A DNA stretch of 64,000 nt from Falsiroseomonas sp041690465 (GCF_041690465.1 NZ_JAWLHG010000014.1:66154-130153); one strand, 5' to 3'. Counted from the stretch's first letter, positions 40,065 to 48,579 are shown. Numbers and translations are program-made. Notes: a model not told the origin generated them from the letters alone.

Positions 40065-40344
40065 CTAAGGCCCGTTAGACAAGGCTGGTGGCTGAGGGCT
40101 GGCGAGGGATTTTTCGTTCTGGGCAGGAAGGTGGCGCAGCCGATGGTGGTTCCATCGGCAAGCCGCCTGACGCACCCAGGGCGAAAAAGACCCGCCAGAC
40201 CGATCCACTTCGGCCTTGTCTAGACCCGTGCCCGGACTGTGTCCGGGCAACTCGGGTCCAGCCCTTTCGAGCCGGCGATTCACGCCCTGGCGTGCCCGCC
40301 TGCGGCGTGCACACCCAGGGCGATCGCAGGCTAACGGGCCTTAG
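40065..40344. mobile_element. MITE-like element with perfect 14-bp terminal inverted repeats
   Basis: The ends CTAAGGCCCGTTAG (40065-40078) and CTAACGGGCCTTAG (40331-40344) are exact inverted repeats; each contains a TA that could be a target duplication. No transposase is encoded. Inside, TAGACAAGGC (40076-40085) is inverted at 40213-40222, bounding a sub-element that folds into a long hairpin: TTTTTCG near 40110 pairs with CGAAAAA near 40182, and GCCGATGG (40139-40146) pairs with CCATCGGC (40152-40159). A second hairpin, GACCCG plus TGCCCGGAC (40223-40237), pairs with 40241-40258. The right end supplies the stop codon of coq7. Confidence 0.75.
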
Positions 40345-40907
40345 ACCCGCTTCGCTGCCACGACCGCCGCCGCCGAGCCGCTGCCGACGATCCGACCCCA
40401 CAGCCGCAGCAGCGCGCCCGGCGGCCCGCCGGCCAGTTCGCGCGCCTCGTCACGATGCTCCACCTCCTCCGCCTGGCAGATCGCGAGCAGCGCGCGGATC
40501 TCCGGATGGATGCCCTCCGCGTCCAGCCGGTCCAGCTGCTGCTGGTAGTGGTGGTCCACGAAGCTTTCGACGGCATCGATCGTCACATGCACCGCGCGCG
40601 GCCCGAACAGTGCGGGCAGCGCGCCTGTCAGGAATCCCGCCACCTTCCAGATCGGCAGCAGCCGGGAGCGCTGCGCTGGCGGCAGCAGTTGGTCGAGCAG
40701 CTCAAGGTGCCCCTGTTCCGTCGCGCGGTGCCGCGCCGCGAAGTCGCGCACGCCGGCATCGCGTGAGACGGCCAGGATCCCGCGATAGATCATCACCGCG
40801 CCGGTCTCCCCCGCATGGTCGCTGCGCAACTCCCGCACCAGCCAGTCCGGGATGGGCGGCAGCGAGGCCAGCGGCGGGGCAATCAGCGGCTTGCGGTCGT
40901 GTGTCAT
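40341..40907 (-). CDS. coq7: Demethoxyubiquinone hydroxylase (COQ7/CAT5, di-iron)
   Basis: A 188-residue di-iron monooxygenase of ubiquinone biosynthesis. Metal ligands are visible: Glu34 (HAGETGAV), Glu64 and His67 (ATEQGHLEL), Glu114 (DAVESFVDHHY), Glu148 and His151 (EEVEHRDEA), in the two-repeat helical arrangement. ATG 40907 gives a typical N-terminus; ten additional codons upstream are possible. The stop codon TAA (40341-40343) lies within the terminal repeat of the adjacent MITE-like element, so the last residues may have been altered by the insertion. Confidence 0.92.
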   Translation of the reverse strand: MTHDRKPLIAPPLASLPPIPDWLVRELRSDHAGETGAVMIYRGILAVSRDAGVRDFAARHRATEQGHLELLDQLLPPAQRSRLLPIWKVAGFLTGALPALFGPRAVHVTIDAVESFVDHHYQQQLDRLDAEGIHPEIRALLAICQAEEVEHRDEARELAGGPPGALLRLWGRIVGSGSAAAVVAAKRV

Positions 40908-40954
40908 GGCGCCGCCGATGTGGCGTGGCGGCGCCATCCGGCAAGCCTGGCCCG

Positions 40955-43690
40955 CTACACCAAGTCGAAGTCTCCGGTCAGCCGGAAGCCGCGACCCTCG
41001 CCGAAGAACGGCACGTCGCCGGTGCCGATCGCCAGAAGCCGCAGGATGTCCGTGCTGTCCACCGTGGCGTTGTGGTCGCGGTCCTCGAAATAGTAGACGC
41101 CGAAGCGCGTGTTGCTGGCGCCCCCGATCACCAGGATGGTCTTCTCGAACACCAGCGGGTCGTTGTTGGTCAGCCGCGACCCCACCGCGTTGCGCACGGC
41201 GGTGAGCGAGCCGAAATCGTCGCCGGCGATTTCGTATTCCGTCGGCAGCACGGAGGCGGAGTGGCCCAGGCTGATGGTCTGCCCGTTGCCGATGAAGAAG
41301 GTGGTGGAGCCGGCCAGGCCGAAGGCGATGCTGTCCACCATGATGAAGTTGTCGTCGAACTGCGTGCCGTCCACGCTGTCCGCGCCCGCCGTGCTGACGG
41401 TGCTGTTTATATCCGCCGTCCCGTCGGACACCGAGCGGATCAGCGCCACGTTCCGGTCTGCCGTGCTGCCGAGGAAGATGCGGTCGCCGGCGAACCCGCC
41501 GACCAGCGTGTCGTTGCCGCCATTGCCGACCAGCGTGTCGGCGCCGCTGCCGCCGAACAGCACGTCGTCGAAGCCGCCGCCGTTGATGCGGATGGCCGAG
41601 GCGAGAGCGCGGCCATCCACCACCATCGCCTCGTTCACCACATTCACACTCACGCTCGCTTGGCCGCTCTGCGTGACCAGGGTGCCCGGCAGGCGCGCAG
41701 CGGAATTCGCCCCACCGTCGAAGTTGAAGACATCGAAGCCCGAGACGCCGGCGAAGACGCCCTGCGCCAGCGTCTGCCCTGCGGCGATGCCCACGACCAG
41801 CGTGTCGAACGCAGTCGCGGTGCTGGCGGTGACGATATCGAGGGCGGAAAGCTCGCCCGCCCCGAAGGTCACGCGGTTCACGCCGCCTGCGACATGGAGC
41901 TCGTCCACCCCGGTGCCGGCGAAGACGGTGTCGTTGCCGGCGCCGCCGAACAGCATGTCGTTGCCGTTGCCGAGTTCGACAGTCACGCGCTTGCCGCTGG
42001 CGAAGGCGCTGACATCCACCAGGTCATCGCCATCGCCGCCGCGGATGGTGGACATGGTGAAGCCGAGCTCATCGGCGAAGGCGCCGGGCAGCGTCACTTC
42101 CTGCCCGCCCGCCGCGAGTTCGACGATCTCGATGCCCGACACGCCAGCGAAGCTGCCCGCAGCCAGCGAGCCGTTGCCCAACAGCCGCAGCGTGTCGGTG
42201 CCGGCCTCGCCGTTCAGCGTATCCGCGGCGGTGAGGTTGTCCGAGAGTACGAGGAACACATCGTTTCCGATCCCACCGAACGCCCGGTCGTCGCCTGTGC
42301 CGGCGGCAAGCGTGTCCGCCCCGCGTCCGCCGATCAGCGAGTCGGCACCGTCACCGCCGTCGAGCAGAAAGTCCAGCGGCCTCGTCAGCCGCGCCACCTG
42401 CGAGACGAGCAGCAGGTCGTTGCCTGCCCCGCCCGAGACGGTCACCTCATCGGCCCCGGCGCTGTCACCGATCGCGTTGGTCGGCAGGAAGATGTCGTTG
42501 CCGGAGCCGAGCAGGAACCGCTCGATCCCCTGGATGCGCCCGGCGAGCGAGCCGCTGATGCTGATGCCGGTGAAGGTCAGGGTCGTGGAGTTGAACACGT
42601 CCAGCACTTCGAGCGTATCGGCCGCGCCGTCCTCGTCGGCGATCAGGTCGGACGAGGTGAGGTCGCCGGCCAGGGCGCGGTAACGGTCGTTGCCGATGCC
42701 GCCATCGGTGCGGTCGATGCCGGAGCCGAGGTCGATGGTATCCGCGCCGGCGCCGCCGAGCAGCGTGTCGTTGCCGGCGCCGCCGATCAGCAGGTCATTG
42801 CCGGCATCGCCGAGCAGCCTGTCGTGCCCGTCGCCGCCATCCAGCACGTCGTTGCCCGCCAAGCCGCGCAGGATGTCGTTGTCCGCGCCGCCGGCCAGCG
42901 TGTCGGCGAAGGCACCGCCGGTCAGGCGATCGTTGCCGGCCTCGCCGATCAGCGCCAGCGCAATGGTCGCATGGGTGCCGTTCAGCGTGTCGTCGCCGGC
43001 GGTTCCGAGCACGGTCAGCGCTGCGCCGCTCGTCGTCAGCCCGGCGCCGATGTTCAGCGCCAGGGGCAGCGCGCTGCCTGCGGCGGCCTGGATCTGCTCG
43101 ATGCCCCTGATCGCGCTGGACATCGCCTGCGAAACCACGCCGCCGTCGTTCAGCACCAGCACGTCTTCATTGCCGGCCCCGCCATCGAGCCAGTCATTGG
43201 CGCCGAGATCGGCGATGGCGATCTCGACCGTGTCGGCGCCCGCGCCGCCGAGCACGGTGTCGGCACCCCAGCCGGGGCGGAGGAGGTCGTTGCCGCCGCC
43301 ACCCTGCAACAGGTCGTTCCCGCCGTAGCCCTCCATTACCATGGGTGTCGCCAGCACGCCGCCGCCGAACACCGTGTCACCGCCGGATCCGCCGAGCACC
43401 AGGAAATCCGGCCGGTCCGTGCTGGCGACCATGGCGTCGTCGAGTGTGATGCTTGCACCGTTGGCGGCCGAGATGAACAACCTCTCGATGCCGCGGACGT
43501 TGGTGAAGGCCGCGGCCGTGAGGGTCATCGTCACGCTGATCCGCAGCAGGTCGGAATAGACGCCGGCGCCGCCCTGCACCGTGTCCGTGCCGACGAGGCG
43601 ATTCGCACCGTTCACGACGAAGATGTCCACCTGATCGTCCGTGCCGATCAGCGAATCCGTGGCCCTTGCCGTCAGTTGGAATGTCGCCAT
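40955..43690 (-). CDS. Large RTX-type calcium-binding protein, probably type I secreted
   Basis: A 911-residue acidic protein without N-terminal signal peptide. It contains many GGxGxDxLx nonapeptide repeats in clusters (for example GYGGNDLLQGGGGNDLL, GGDGHDRLLGDAGNDLLIGG and GGSGADTLVGNGGNDTLVGG), separated by beta-rich blocks around a FxGVxGI/D motif such as FAGVSGIEIVELA and FTNVRGIERLF. These repeats bind calcium and fold outside the cell after T1SS export; the C-terminus (GRGFRLTGDFDLV) is a plausible secretion signal. No enzymatic domain is recognised, so it may be an adhesin or surface-layer-type protein. No T1SS transporter genes are nearby. Confidence 0.87.
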   Translation of the reverse strand: MATFQLTARATDSLIGTDDQVDIFVVNGANRLVGTDTVQGGAGVYSDLLRISVTMTLTAAAFTNVRGIERLFISAANGASITLDDAMVASTDRPDFLVLGGSGGDTVFGGGVLATPMVMEGYGGNDLLQGGGGNDLLRPGWGADTVLGGAGADTVEIAIADLGANDWLDGGAGNEDVLVLNDGGVVSQAMSSAIRGIEQIQAAAGSALPLALNIGAGLTTSGAALTVLGTAGDDTLNGTHATIALALIGEAGNDRLTGGAFADTLAGGADNDILRGLAGNDVLDGGDGHDRLLGDAGNDLLIGGAGNDTLLGGAGADTIDLGSGIDRTDGGIGNDRYRALAGDLTSSDLIADEDGAADTLEVLDVFNSTTLTFTGISISGSLAGRIQGIERFLLGSGNDIFLPTNAIGDSAGADEVTVSGGAGNDLLLVSQVARLTRPLDFLLDGGDGADSLIGGRGADTLAAGTGDDRAFGGIGNDVFLVLSDNLTAADTLNGEAGTDTLRLLGNGSLAAGSFAGVSGIEIVELAAGGQEVTLPGAFADELGFTMSTIRGGDGDDLVDVSAFASGKRVTVELGNGNDMLFGGAGNDTVFAGTGVDELHVAGGVNRVTFGAGELSALDIVTASTATAFDTLVVGIAAGQTLAQGVFAGVSGFDVFNFDGGANSAARLPGTLVTQSGQASVSVNVVNEAMVVDGRALASAIRINGGGFDDVLFGGSGADTLVGNGGNDTLVGGFAGDRIFLGSTADRNVALIRSVSDGTADINSTVSTAGADSVDGTQFDDNFIMVDSIAFGLAGSTTFFIGNGQTISLGHSASVLPTEYEIAGDDFGSLTAVRNAVGSRLTNNDPLVFEKTILVIGGASNTRFGVYYFEDRDHNATVDSTDILRLLAIGTGDVPFFGEGRGFRLTGDFDLV

Positions 43691-43722
43691 GGCCGTGTCT
43701 CCCGCGTGCTTCGTTGCGATAA

Positions 43723-43746
43723 TGCGCAGTGCAGCACTGCTGCGCA
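43723..43746. promoter_or_regulatory. Inverted repeat in the RTX/paaX divergent promoter region
   Basis: TGCGCAG and CTGCGCA form a perfect dyad around a ten-base centre (TGCAGCACTG, which itself is nearly palindromic). It lies 33 bases upstream of the RTX start and 60 bases upstream of paaX, so it is a candidate operator for either gene. Confidence 0.35.
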
Positions 43747-43805
43747 ACCGCATCGGTTCATCAACGCTGGCGAGTTGTCGCGTGTCGCGTGATAGTCTGC
43801 GCGCA

Positions 43806-44642
43806 ATGACGGAATCCTCGCCTCTCGCCACAGCCCTTGCGCGCACCGGCGCGCCGCGCATCGCCTCCTTCATCGTCACGGTCTGGGGCGATGCGGTGGC
43901 GCCGCGCGGCGGCTCGCTCTGGCTCGGCTCGCTGCAGGCGATCCTGGATCGCTTCGGCTGCACGCCGGGCCAGGTGCGCACCGCCATGTCGCGCCTGACC
44001 GAGGAGGGCTGGCTGACGCGCAACCGCGTGGGGCGGCTGTCCTTCTATCGCCTCGGCCCGCGCGGCGCGCAGGCCTTCGGCGCCGCCGCGGCGCGCATCT
44101 ATGCTGGCCGCGCGCCGGCCTGGGATGGCGTGCTGCGCCTGGTGCTGCTGGCCGACCCGGCGATGCGCGAGGCGCTCGCCGCGCGCGGCTTCGGCACGCT
44201 GCCCGGCGGCGCGATGCTCGGCGTCATAGGCGATCCGGCCGAACTGCCGAAGGGCGTCCCGGTCCTGCTGGCCACCGCGCGCGAGCCGGAGGAAGTGCGG
44301 CTGCTCGCCGCCCGCGCCTGGCCGCTCGAGGCGCTCTCCGAGGGATATGTACGTTTCCTCGACGCCTTCGCGCCGCTGCGCGACACCGCAGTCCTGGCCG
44401 AGGATGCGTTGCCGCTGCGGCTGCTGCTGGTGCATGAATGGCGCCGCCTGGTGCTGCGCGATCCTTTGCTGCCGGCCGCCCTGCTGCCGGAGGACTGGCC
44501 CGGTGCCGATGCGCGCGCGTTGGCGGCGGCCCTGTACCGTCGCCTCGCCCCCGCCGCCGAAACCTGGTTGGATGCCGAGGGCCGCAACGAGGACGGCCCG
44601 CTGCCGCCCGCCGCGGCGGCCTCGCGCTTTGCTGACGGTTGA
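43806..44642 (+). CDS. paaX: PaaX-family transcriptional repressor of phenylacetate catabolism
   Basis: A 278-residue PaaX-like regulator. N-terminal winged helix-turn-helix (FIVTVWGDAVAPRGGSLWLG, then VRTAMSRLTEEGWLTRNRVGRLSFYRLG, about 22-85) is followed by the PaaX central and C-terminal domains (WLLRDPLLP-like LVLRDPLLPAALLPEDWPG). PaaX represses paa genes until phenylacetyl-CoA binds. It lies directly upstream of paaABCDE, same strand, with 79 bases to paaA. ATG 43806 is the family start. Confidence 0.9.
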   Translation: MTESSPLATALARTGAPRIASFIVTVWGDAVAPRGGSLWLGSLQAILDRFGCTPGQVRTAMSRLTEEGWLTRNRVGRLSFYRLGPRGAQAFGAAAARIYAGRAPAWDGVLRLVLLADPAMREALAARGFGTLPGGAMLGVIGDPAELPKGVPVLLATAREPEEVRLLAARAWPLEALSEGYVRFLDAFAPLRDTAVLAEDALPLRLLLVHEWRRLVLRDPLLPAALLPEDWPGADARALAAALYRRLAPAAETWLDAEGRNEDGPLPPAAAASRFADG

Positions 44643-44654
44643 TCCGTTACGGAT
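44642..44654. promoter_or_regulatory. Palindrome in the paaA leader, candidate PaaX site
   Basis: ATCCGTTACGGAT is a perfect dyad (ATCCGT, T, ACGGAT) starting at the paaX stop codon's last base and just before the proposed paaA -35 element. Its position fits a repressor operator, although the motif differs from the TGATTC/GAATCA halves described for enterobacterial PaaX. Confidence 0.4.
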
Positions 44655-44659
44655 TTCCC

Positions 44660-44689
44660 TTGTCTGTCCGCGAATGCGTGACATATAAA
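44660..44689 (+). promoter_or_regulatory. Candidate sigma-70-type promoter for paaABCDE
   Basis: TTGTCT (44660-44665) and TATAAA (44684-44689) are spaced 18 bases apart, in a locally AT-rich window that stands out from the surrounding GC-rich sequence, 32 bases before the paaA ATG. A GTCCG/CGGAC pair (44666-44670 and 44690-44695) brackets the spacer. Confidence 0.5.
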
Positions 44690-44721
44690 TCGGACGAAAT
44701 CGCGCGGGAGGAAGCGCGCCC

Positions 44722-45747
44722 ATGTACACACAAGCGCTGAACCAGAAGGATGCAGCGGCCGCAACGGCGGAGGATCCCGAACGCCTCGCCCGCTTCGAAG
44801 CCCGCGTCGCGGCGGAGGACAAGGTCGAGCCGAACGACTGGATGCCGGAGGCCTATCGCCGCACCCTGACGCGGCAGATCAGCCAGCACGCGCATTCCGA
44901 GATCGTCGGCATGCTGCCCGAGGGCAATTGGATAACCCGCGCGCCGTCGCTCCGCCGCAAGGCCGCGCTGCTGGCCAAGGTGCAGGACGAGGGCGGCCAT
45001 GGCCTTTACCTCTACGCCGCTGCCGAGACTCTCGGCACCGCACGCGAGGAACTGATCGACCAGCTGCTCTCCGGCAAGGCGAAGTATTCCTCGATCTTCA
45101 ACTATCCGACGCTCAGCTGGGCGGATATCGGCGCGATCGGCTGGCTGGTGGATGGCGCCGCGATCATGAACCAGATCCCGCTCTGCCGGACCTCCTACGG
45201 CCCCTATGCCCGCGCCATGGTCCGCATCTGCAAGGAGGAGAGCTTCCACCAGCGCCAGGGCTACGAGATCATGCTGACCCTCTGTCGCGGCACGCCCGCA
45301 CAGAAGGCGATGGCGCAGGACGCACTGAACCGCTGGTGGTGGCCCTCGCTGATGATGTTCGGTCCGCCGGACGCAGCCAGCCAGCACACCGACCAGTCCA
45401 TGCGCTGGAAGATCAAGCGCTTCACCAACGACGCGCTGCGCCAGCAATTCGTGGACGCCACCGTCCCGCAGGGCCACTACCTCGGCCTGACCTTCCCCGA
45501 CCCCGAGCTGCGCTTCAACGATGAGACGCAGCACTGGGAGTTTGGCGAAATGGATTGGGAGGAATTCAGGCAGATCCTCGCCGGCAACGGTCCCTGCAAC
45601 CGCGAGCGCCTGGAAGCCCGCCGCGCCGCGCATGAGAACGGCGCCTGGGTGCGCGAGGCTGCGCTGGCCCATGCCGCGAAGCGTCGCGCGAAGCGCGCGG
45701 GTGATCCGGACGCCCGCCGGGCGGCGCAGCAACTCGCCGCGGAGTGA
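44722..45747 (+). CDS. paaA: Phenylacetyl-CoA epoxidase catalytic subunit A
   Basis: The 341-residue di-iron oxygenase subunit of the PaaABCE complex, which epoxidises the ring of phenylacetyl-CoA. Iron ligands are expected in the helical segments with HAHSEIVGMLPEG, KVQDEGGHGLYLYAAAE, ICKEESFHQRQGY and DQSMRWKIKR. High conservation (RTSYGPYARAM, NPTL-like FNYPTLSWADIG) makes the call secure. GGAGG lies before ATG 44722. The stop is within three bases of the potential paaB start. Confidence 0.95.
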   Translation: MYTQALNQKDAAAATAEDPERLARFEARVAAEDKVEPNDWMPEAYRRTLTRQISQHAHSEIVGMLPEGNWITRAPSLRRKAALLAKVQDEGGHGLYLYAAAETLGTAREELIDQLLSGKAKYSSIFNYPTLSWADIGAIGWLVDGAAIMNQIPLCRTSYGPYARAMVRICKEESFHQRQGYEIMLTLCRGTPAQKAMAQDALNRWWWPSLMMFGPPDAASQHTDQSMRWKIKRFTNDALRQQFVDATVPQGHYLGLTFPDPELRFNDETQHWEFGEMDWEEFRQILAGNGPCNRERLEARRAAHENGAWVREAALAHAAKRRAKRAGDPDARRAAQQLAAE

Positions 45748-45752
45748 CGCCG

Positions 45753-46040
45753 ATGACCGAAGCCCCCATGCCGATCTGGGAAGTGTTCATCCGCGCCCGT
45801 GCGGGCCTGGCGCATCGCCATGCCGGCAGCGTCCACGCGGCCGATGCCGAGATGGCGCTGCAGGCCGCACGCGACACCTACACCCGCCGCGGCGAGGGCC
45901 TCTCCATCTGGGTCGTCCCGTCCGCCGCCATCACCGCATCCGACCCCGCCGACAAGGACAGCCTGTTCGAGCCGACCGCCGACAAGATCTACCGCCACCC
46001 GACCTTCTATCATGTGCCCGACGATGTCGGGCACATGTGA
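45753..46040 (+). CDS. paaB: Phenylacetyl-CoA epoxidase subunit B
   Basis: A 95-residue structural subunit (WEVFIRARAGLAHRHAGSVHAADAEMALQAARD, then SIWVVPS). PaaB bridges PaaAC heterodimers in the complex. ATG 45753 has GGAG eight bases upstream; a GTG at 45744 overlapping the paaA stop would add three residues. An unusual 150-base hairpin-rich gap follows before paaC, unlike the tight spacing elsewhere in the operon. Confidence 0.93.
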   Translation: MTEAPMPIWEVFIRARAGLAHRHAGSVHAADAEMALQAARDTYTRRGEGLSIWVVPSAAITASDPADKDSLFEPTADKIYRHPTFYHVPDDVGHM

Positions 46041-46190
46041 CGCCCTCAGGCGCCGGGCGCCGCCTCCGGCGGCTTGGCTTCGCGCAGGCCGCTGCCGCGC
46101 GCGCTATGCGGTTGGTCCGTGCGCGGCGCGCATGCGCGCGCTCGGCCCGCCGGACCTGCGGCGGGCCGCCTGCTGCGAGGCTCCGCTGAG
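46041..46190. repeat. Hairpin-rich insert between paaB and paaC, related to 49537-49681
   Basis: Noncoding, extremely GC-rich. It contains GCCGCC-TC-CGGCGGC (about 46060), TTGGCTTCGC, and GGCCCGCCG/CGGCGGGCC (about 46144-46167), all potential stem-loops. Its first 50 bases align with the reverse complement of 49537-49681 (CGCCCTCA ... CGCCTCCG ... CTTGGCTTCGC), where the stem around CCTCCG has different bases but still pairs. This suggests a dispersed structured repeat family inserted into operons. Confidence 0.65.
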
Positions 46191-46961
46191 ATGACCACCA
46201 TCGCGCTGAACGAGACGCCGCGAGTGAGGGCAATCCTCGCCCGCGCCGACGATGCGCTGGTGCATGCGCACCGCCTCTCCGAATGGTGCGGCCATGCGCC
46301 GATGATCGAGGAGGACCTCGCCCTCGGCAATGTCGCGCTCGACCTGCTCGGCCAAGCACGATCGCTCTACCAGCACGCCGCCGGGATCGAAGGCGCCGGC
46401 CGCAGCGAGGATGACCTCGCCTATCTCCGCGATGCGCCCCAGTTCCGCAACCTGCTGATGCTGGAGCAGCCGAACGGCGATTTCGCGCAGACCATCGTGC
46501 GCCTCTTCCTGCACAGCGCCTTCCTGCATCCCTGGTGGCAGCAGGCGATGCGCAGCACCGACGAAACCCTCGCCGCCATCGCCGCCAAGGCCGAGAAGGA
46601 AGTCGCCTATCACCTGCGCCACGCCGGCGAGTGGCTGATCCGCCTCGGCGACGGCAACGAGGAAAGCCATCGCCGCGCCGCCGCCGCGCTTGATCGCCTC
46701 TGGCGCTTCACCGGCGAGTTCTTCGCCGTCGAGCAGACCGAGGCCGCCCTGGTCGCCGCGGGCATCCTCCCTGACGCCGCCGCGCTGCGCCCGCACTGGA
46801 ACGCCACCATCGCCCGGGTGCTGGGCGAGGCCACGCTCGACCGCCCGCATGACGGCTGGATGCAGACGGGCGGCAGGCGCGGCGTGCATTCCGAGCATCT
46901 CGGCCACATGCTCGCGGTGATGCAGCACCTCCAGCGCGCCTATCCGGGGGCGACATGGTAG
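46191..46961 (+). CDS. paaC: Phenylacetyl-CoA epoxidase subunit C
   Basis: A 256-residue ferritin-like structural subunit that pairs with PaaA. Conserved segments include LSEWCGHAPMIEEDLALGNVALDLLGQAR (about 30-58), the PNGDFAQTIVRLFLHSAF, KAEKEVAYHLRHAGEWLIRLGDGN and SEHLGHMLAVMQHLQRAYPGATW. ATG 46191 is the family start; the open frame upstream is inside the repeat. The 3' end overlaps paaD by seven bases. Confidence 0.94.
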   Translation: MTTIALNETPRVRAILARADDALVHAHRLSEWCGHAPMIEEDLALGNVALDLLGQARSLYQHAAGIEGAGRSEDDLAYLRDAPQFRNLLMLEQPNGDFAQTIVRLFLHSAFLHPWWQQAMRSTDETLAAIAAKAEKEVAYHLRHAGEWLIRLGDGNEESHRRAAAALDRLWRFTGEFFAVEQTEAALVAAGILPDAAALRPHWNATIARVLGEATLDRPHDGWMQTGGRRGVHSEHLGHMLAVMQHLQRAYPGATW

Positions 46962-47464
46962 CGGCGCCGGCCCTCGACGCCGAACGGCTGCGCCAGCGCG
47001 CGCTGCGCATCGCCGGCGAGGTTCCCGACCCCGAGATCCCTGTGCTCACCATCGCCGATCTCGGCGTGCTTCGCGACGCGCGCGTGGACGAGGGGGGGCG
47101 TGTCGAGCTGGATATCACGCCCACCTATTCCGGCTGCCCGGCGATGACCATGATCGCGCAGGCCATCGAGGCCACGCTCGCCGGACACGGCCTCGATGCG
47201 CGCGTGCGCCTGGTGCTCTCCCCCGCCTGGACCACCGACTGGATGACGCAGCAGGGCCGCGACAAGCTGCGCGCCTATGGCATCGCCCCGCCGCCGCCGC
47301 GCGCCACCCGCCGCGCCCTGTTCGGCGAGGACGACGCCGTCGCCTGCCCGCGCTGCGACAGCACGGCGACGGAAAAGCTCTCCGAGTTCGGCAGCACCTC
47401 CTGCAAGGCGCTGTGGCGCTGCACCGCGTGCCGCGAGCCCTTCGATCACTTCAAATGCCTATGA
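46955..47464 (+). CDS. paaD: Phenylacetate pathway iron-sulfur protein PaaD (DUF59 family)
   Basis: A 169-residue protein likely involved in maturation of the PaaE or PaaA iron centres. The N-terminal MIP18/DUF59 domain has EVPDPEIPVLTIADLGVLR and PTYSGCPAM, and the C-terminal zinc-ribbon-like part has CPRC and CKALWRCTACREPFDHFKC. Start overlaps paaC. Its stop overlaps paaE (ATGA). Confidence 0.93.
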   Translation: MVAAPALDAERLRQRALRIAGEVPDPEIPVLTIADLGVLRDARVDEGGRVELDITPTYSGCPAMTMIAQAIEATLAGHGLDARVRLVLSPAWTTDWMTQQGRDKLRAYGIAPPPPRATRRALFGEDDAVACPRCDSTATEKLSEFGSTSCKALWRCTACREPFDHFKCL

Positions 47465-48567
47465 CATCGACAACGACCGACGCCCCCACCCGCAGCGGCT
47501 TCCACCCCCTTCGCGTCACCCGAGTCACGCGCGAATCGCCCGAGGCCATCGCCGTCACCCTGCAACCGCCGCCCCAGGCCGAGGCATTGTTCCGCTTCAC
47601 CCCCGGCCAGTACCTCACGGTCCGCCGCGTCCTGGATGGCGAGGAGCAGCGGCGCAGCTATTCCATCTGCGCTGCGCTGGACGAGGGCGCACTTCGCATC
47701 GGCGTCAAGCGTGTCCCCGGTGGCCGCTTCTCCAGCTGGGCGGTCGAGCACCTCAAGCCAGGCGACGTGCTGGAGGCGATGCCGCCCGAAGGCCGCTTCG
47801 GCCTGATGCCCGACCCTGCCGCGGCGCCGCGCACTGTTCTCGGCATTGCCTGCGGCAGCGGCATCACGCCCGTGCTCTCCATCCTCGCCAGCCTGCTGGC
47901 TCGCGAGCCCGAGAGCCGGGCCGTGCTGCTCTATGGCAACCGCAGCGCCGCCGACATCATGTTCCGCACCGCCCTGGAGGAGTTGAAGGACCGCTACCTG
48001 CATCGCTTCTCGATCGTGCATGTCCTGAGTCGCGAGAAGCACGAGCTGGAAAGCCTGCACGGCCGCCTCGACGCGGCCCGCATCCAGGCGCTGCTGCCCG
48101 GCCTCGTCCCGCCGCGCGCCATCGCCGAGGCCTTCCTCTGCGGTCCCGAAGGCCTCTCGGACTCCGCGACGGCGGCGCTGACCGCGCTCGGCCTGCCGGC
48201 GGACCACATCCATGTGGAGCGCTTCACGCCGGCCGGCGGCTTGCCGACGGCCCGCCCTCCAGCGCCGCCCGCGCCCGGCACGAAGCCGGCTGCGACCGCG
48301 ACCATCACGCTCGACGGCGTGACGCGCGAGGTTCCGATGGCCGAGGGCGAGACGATTCTCGAAGCCGGCCTGCGCGCGGGGATGGACCTCCCCTGGTCCT
48401 GCCGCGGCGGCATGTGCTGCACCTGCCGGGCAAAGCTGACGCAGGGGGCGGTGGAGATGGCGCAGAACTACTCGCTGCAACCCTGGGAAATGGCAGCGGG
48501 ATTCGTCCTCACCTGCCAGAGCCGGCCGAAAGGCACGCAGTTGAGCGTGGACTACGACGCGACGTAG
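47461..48567 (+). CDS. paaE: Phenylacetyl-CoA epoxidase reductase subunit E
   Basis: A 368-residue NADPH-dependent reductase delivering electrons to PaaA. Domains in order: FAD-binding (RRSYSIC, 64-70, and RFSSW), NAD(P)-binding (GIACGSGITP, 128-137), and a C-terminal plant-type 2Fe-2S ferredoxin with Cys314, Cys319, Cys322 and Cys352 (CRGGMCCTC). ATG 47461 overlaps the paaD stop (ATGA). Last gene of the cluster here; paaZ, paaG, paaK and others are not in this window. Convergent with the ABC importer genes. Confidence 0.94.
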   Translation: MTSTTTDAPTRSGFHPLRVTRVTRESPEAIAVTLQPPPQAEALFRFTPGQYLTVRRVLDGEEQRRSYSICAALDEGALRIGVKRVPGGRFSSWAVEHLKPGDVLEAMPPEGRFGLMPDPAAAPRTVLGIACGSGITPVLSILASLLAREPESRAVLLYGNRSAADIMFRTALEELKDRYLHRFSIVHVLSREKHELESLHGRLDAARIQALLPGLVPPRAIAEAFLCGPEGLSDSATAALTALGLPADHIHVERFTPAGGLPTARPPAPPAPGTKPAATATITLDGVTREVPMAEGETILEAGLRAGMDLPWSCRGGMCCTCRAKLTQGAVEMAQNYSLQPWEMAAGFVLTCQSRPKGTQLSVDYDAT

Positions 48568-48579
48568 CGGATCGGCGCC

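Noticed and set aside
40955..43690. CRISPR-like repeats within the RTX gene
   Set aside because: Repeated GGCGGC/GACAAC units encode GGxGxD calcium-binding nonapeptides in frame.
40088..43792. A 1234-codon open frame on the plus strand, antisense to the RTX gene
   Set aside because: It is the GC-rich shadow of the calcium-repeat protein; its composition (Arg/Ala/His-rich, no domain) is typical of an antisense frame, and the minus-strand product has clear RTX motifs.
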